From: JAYZBC01 sp036339375
GTDB lineage: Bacteria > Pseudomonadota > Alphaproteobacteria > MPNO01 > UBA2964
Direction: 5' to 3'
NCBI GenBank assembly: GCA_036339375.1
Contig: JAYZBC010000072.1
Location: 1-6,180, forward strand
Length of the DNA: 6,180 nt
Notes under the pieces: generated by a model
Database searches by the model: none
What the model was told of the DNA's origin: nothing
What the model saw: only the letters and a program-made list of their open reading frames with translations
Program-made: the position numbers and the translations under genes
In this document: piece after piece, positions 5,789-6,180 of the stretch
How positions within the stretch are numbered: the first letter of the stretch is position 1
Layout: each line of letters opens with the position of its first letter

Positions 5789-6180
5789 ATGAAGTTCTCT
5801 TATACACATCACATGCCTTATACGGCAGTTGGCAAGGCCGATCAGGATTGGCCTGTTCCCAATAAACAATTTGATACAGATGTTGGCATAAAAATTTTCA
5901 GAGATGGGATCGACAACAAAGTTTTTGCTGAACAATGTGGTTTTGATTGGATTGGTTCAAACGAACACCATATGAGCCCCTATGGCTTAATGCCCAACCC
6001 TAATTTGATTGGTGCGTGTGTTGCGGAACGTACTAAAAAGGCCATGATTCTGCAGTCTGGAAATATTGTGCCGATTGCAAATCCAATTCGCGTTGCCGAA
6101 GAATACGCCATGATTGACATGATTTCCGGAGGTCGATTGGTTGCTGGATTTATGCGGGGAATACCGCACGAGTATGTTGC
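5789..6180 (+). CDS. Luciferase-like flavin-dependent monooxygenase (LLM class), 3' partial
   Basis: N-terminal 130 residues of a bacterial-luciferase-like TIM-barrel monooxygenase, which uses reduced flavin from a separate reductase plus O2 to oxidise a small organic substrate in the cytoplasm. The frame is open from ATG 5789 to the right edge with no stop; family members are usually 330-400 residues, so more than half is outside the window. Visible hallmarks are FAEQCGFDWIGSNEHH at 46-61 (early strand-helix with the NEHH active-site segment), NIVPIANPIRVAEEYAMID at 92-110, and SGGRLVAGFMRG at 113-124 followed by HEY. Relatives include limonene monooxygenase, alkanal and alkanesulfonate monooxygenases; the specific substrate cannot be read from this part. 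The gene is divergent from LysR across about 190 bp with a candidate promoter and repeats, so LysR control is likely. It has the strongest ribosome binding site here, suggesting good translation. Confidence 0.9.
   Translation, partial: MKFSYTHHMPYTAVGKADQDWPVPNKQFDTDVGIKIFRDGIDNKVFAEQCGFDWIGSNEHHMSPYGLMPNPNLIGACVAERTKKAMILQSGNIVPIANPIRVAEEYAMIDMISGGRLVAGFMRGIPHEYV

Noticed and set aside
5702..5935. 77-residue minus-strand open frame across the LysR/monooxygenase gap
   Set aside because: It is antisense to the clear start of the flavin monooxygenase, with no ribosome binding site or family features.
1..6180. Search by eye for tRNA, CRISPR, insertion sequences, attachment sites or a defence system
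   Set aside because: No cloverleaf, spaced repeat array, transposase, terminal inverted repeats or known defence domains were seen; the genes are of metabolic and transport type.

Overview
The window looks like an AT-rich chromosomal segment of a Gram-negative proteobacterium, plausibly a marine or other low-GC alphaproteobacterium. The basis is indirect: a lipoprotein signal, compact intergenic gaps, GTG/TTG start codons, and protein families common in that group. No rRNA, tRNA, CRISPR array, transposase or integrase is visible, so taxonomy rests on protein flavour only.

Layout, left to right. (1) 2-1741 (+): a fused two-domain ABC permease of the FbpB/AfuB (Fe3+, polyamine, 2-aminoethylphosphonate) class, cut at its 5' end by the window edge. 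(2) 1844-2932 (-): the matching type of ATPase subunit (FbpC/PotA-like), convergent with the permease instead of downstream in the same operon. (3) 3031-3747 (-): a DUF2459/TIGR02117-type lipoprotein, 98 bp upstream of the ATPase on the same strand. (4) 3887 (or 3869)-4657 (+): an Asp/Glu racemase-superfamily enzyme of the maleate isomerase/arylmalonate decarboxylase branch. It is divergent from the lipoprotein across an AT-rich gap. (5) 4684-5601 (-): a LysR-type regulator, convergent with the racemase-like gene and, in my reading, starting at a TTG. (6) 5789 to beyond the right edge (+): the N-terminal 130 residues of a luciferase-like flavin monooxygenase with a strong ribosome binding site.

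How they may work together. The LysR gene and the monooxygenase are divergent and share a roughly 190-bp control region with plausible promoters and repeated motifs. This is the classic arrangement in which a LysR protein controls its neighbour. The racemase-like enzyme and the monooxygenase would fit catabolism of a small carboxylic or dicarboxylic acid, and the ABC importer might supply a substrate or iron. That pathway is inference; nothing in the sequence fixes the substrate. The points most worth a second look are the altered cysteine pattern of the racemase-like enzyme, the permuted-NlpC/P60-like His-then-Cys pattern of the lipoprotein, the convergent split of the ABC transporter genes, and the repeat-bearing divergent control regions.
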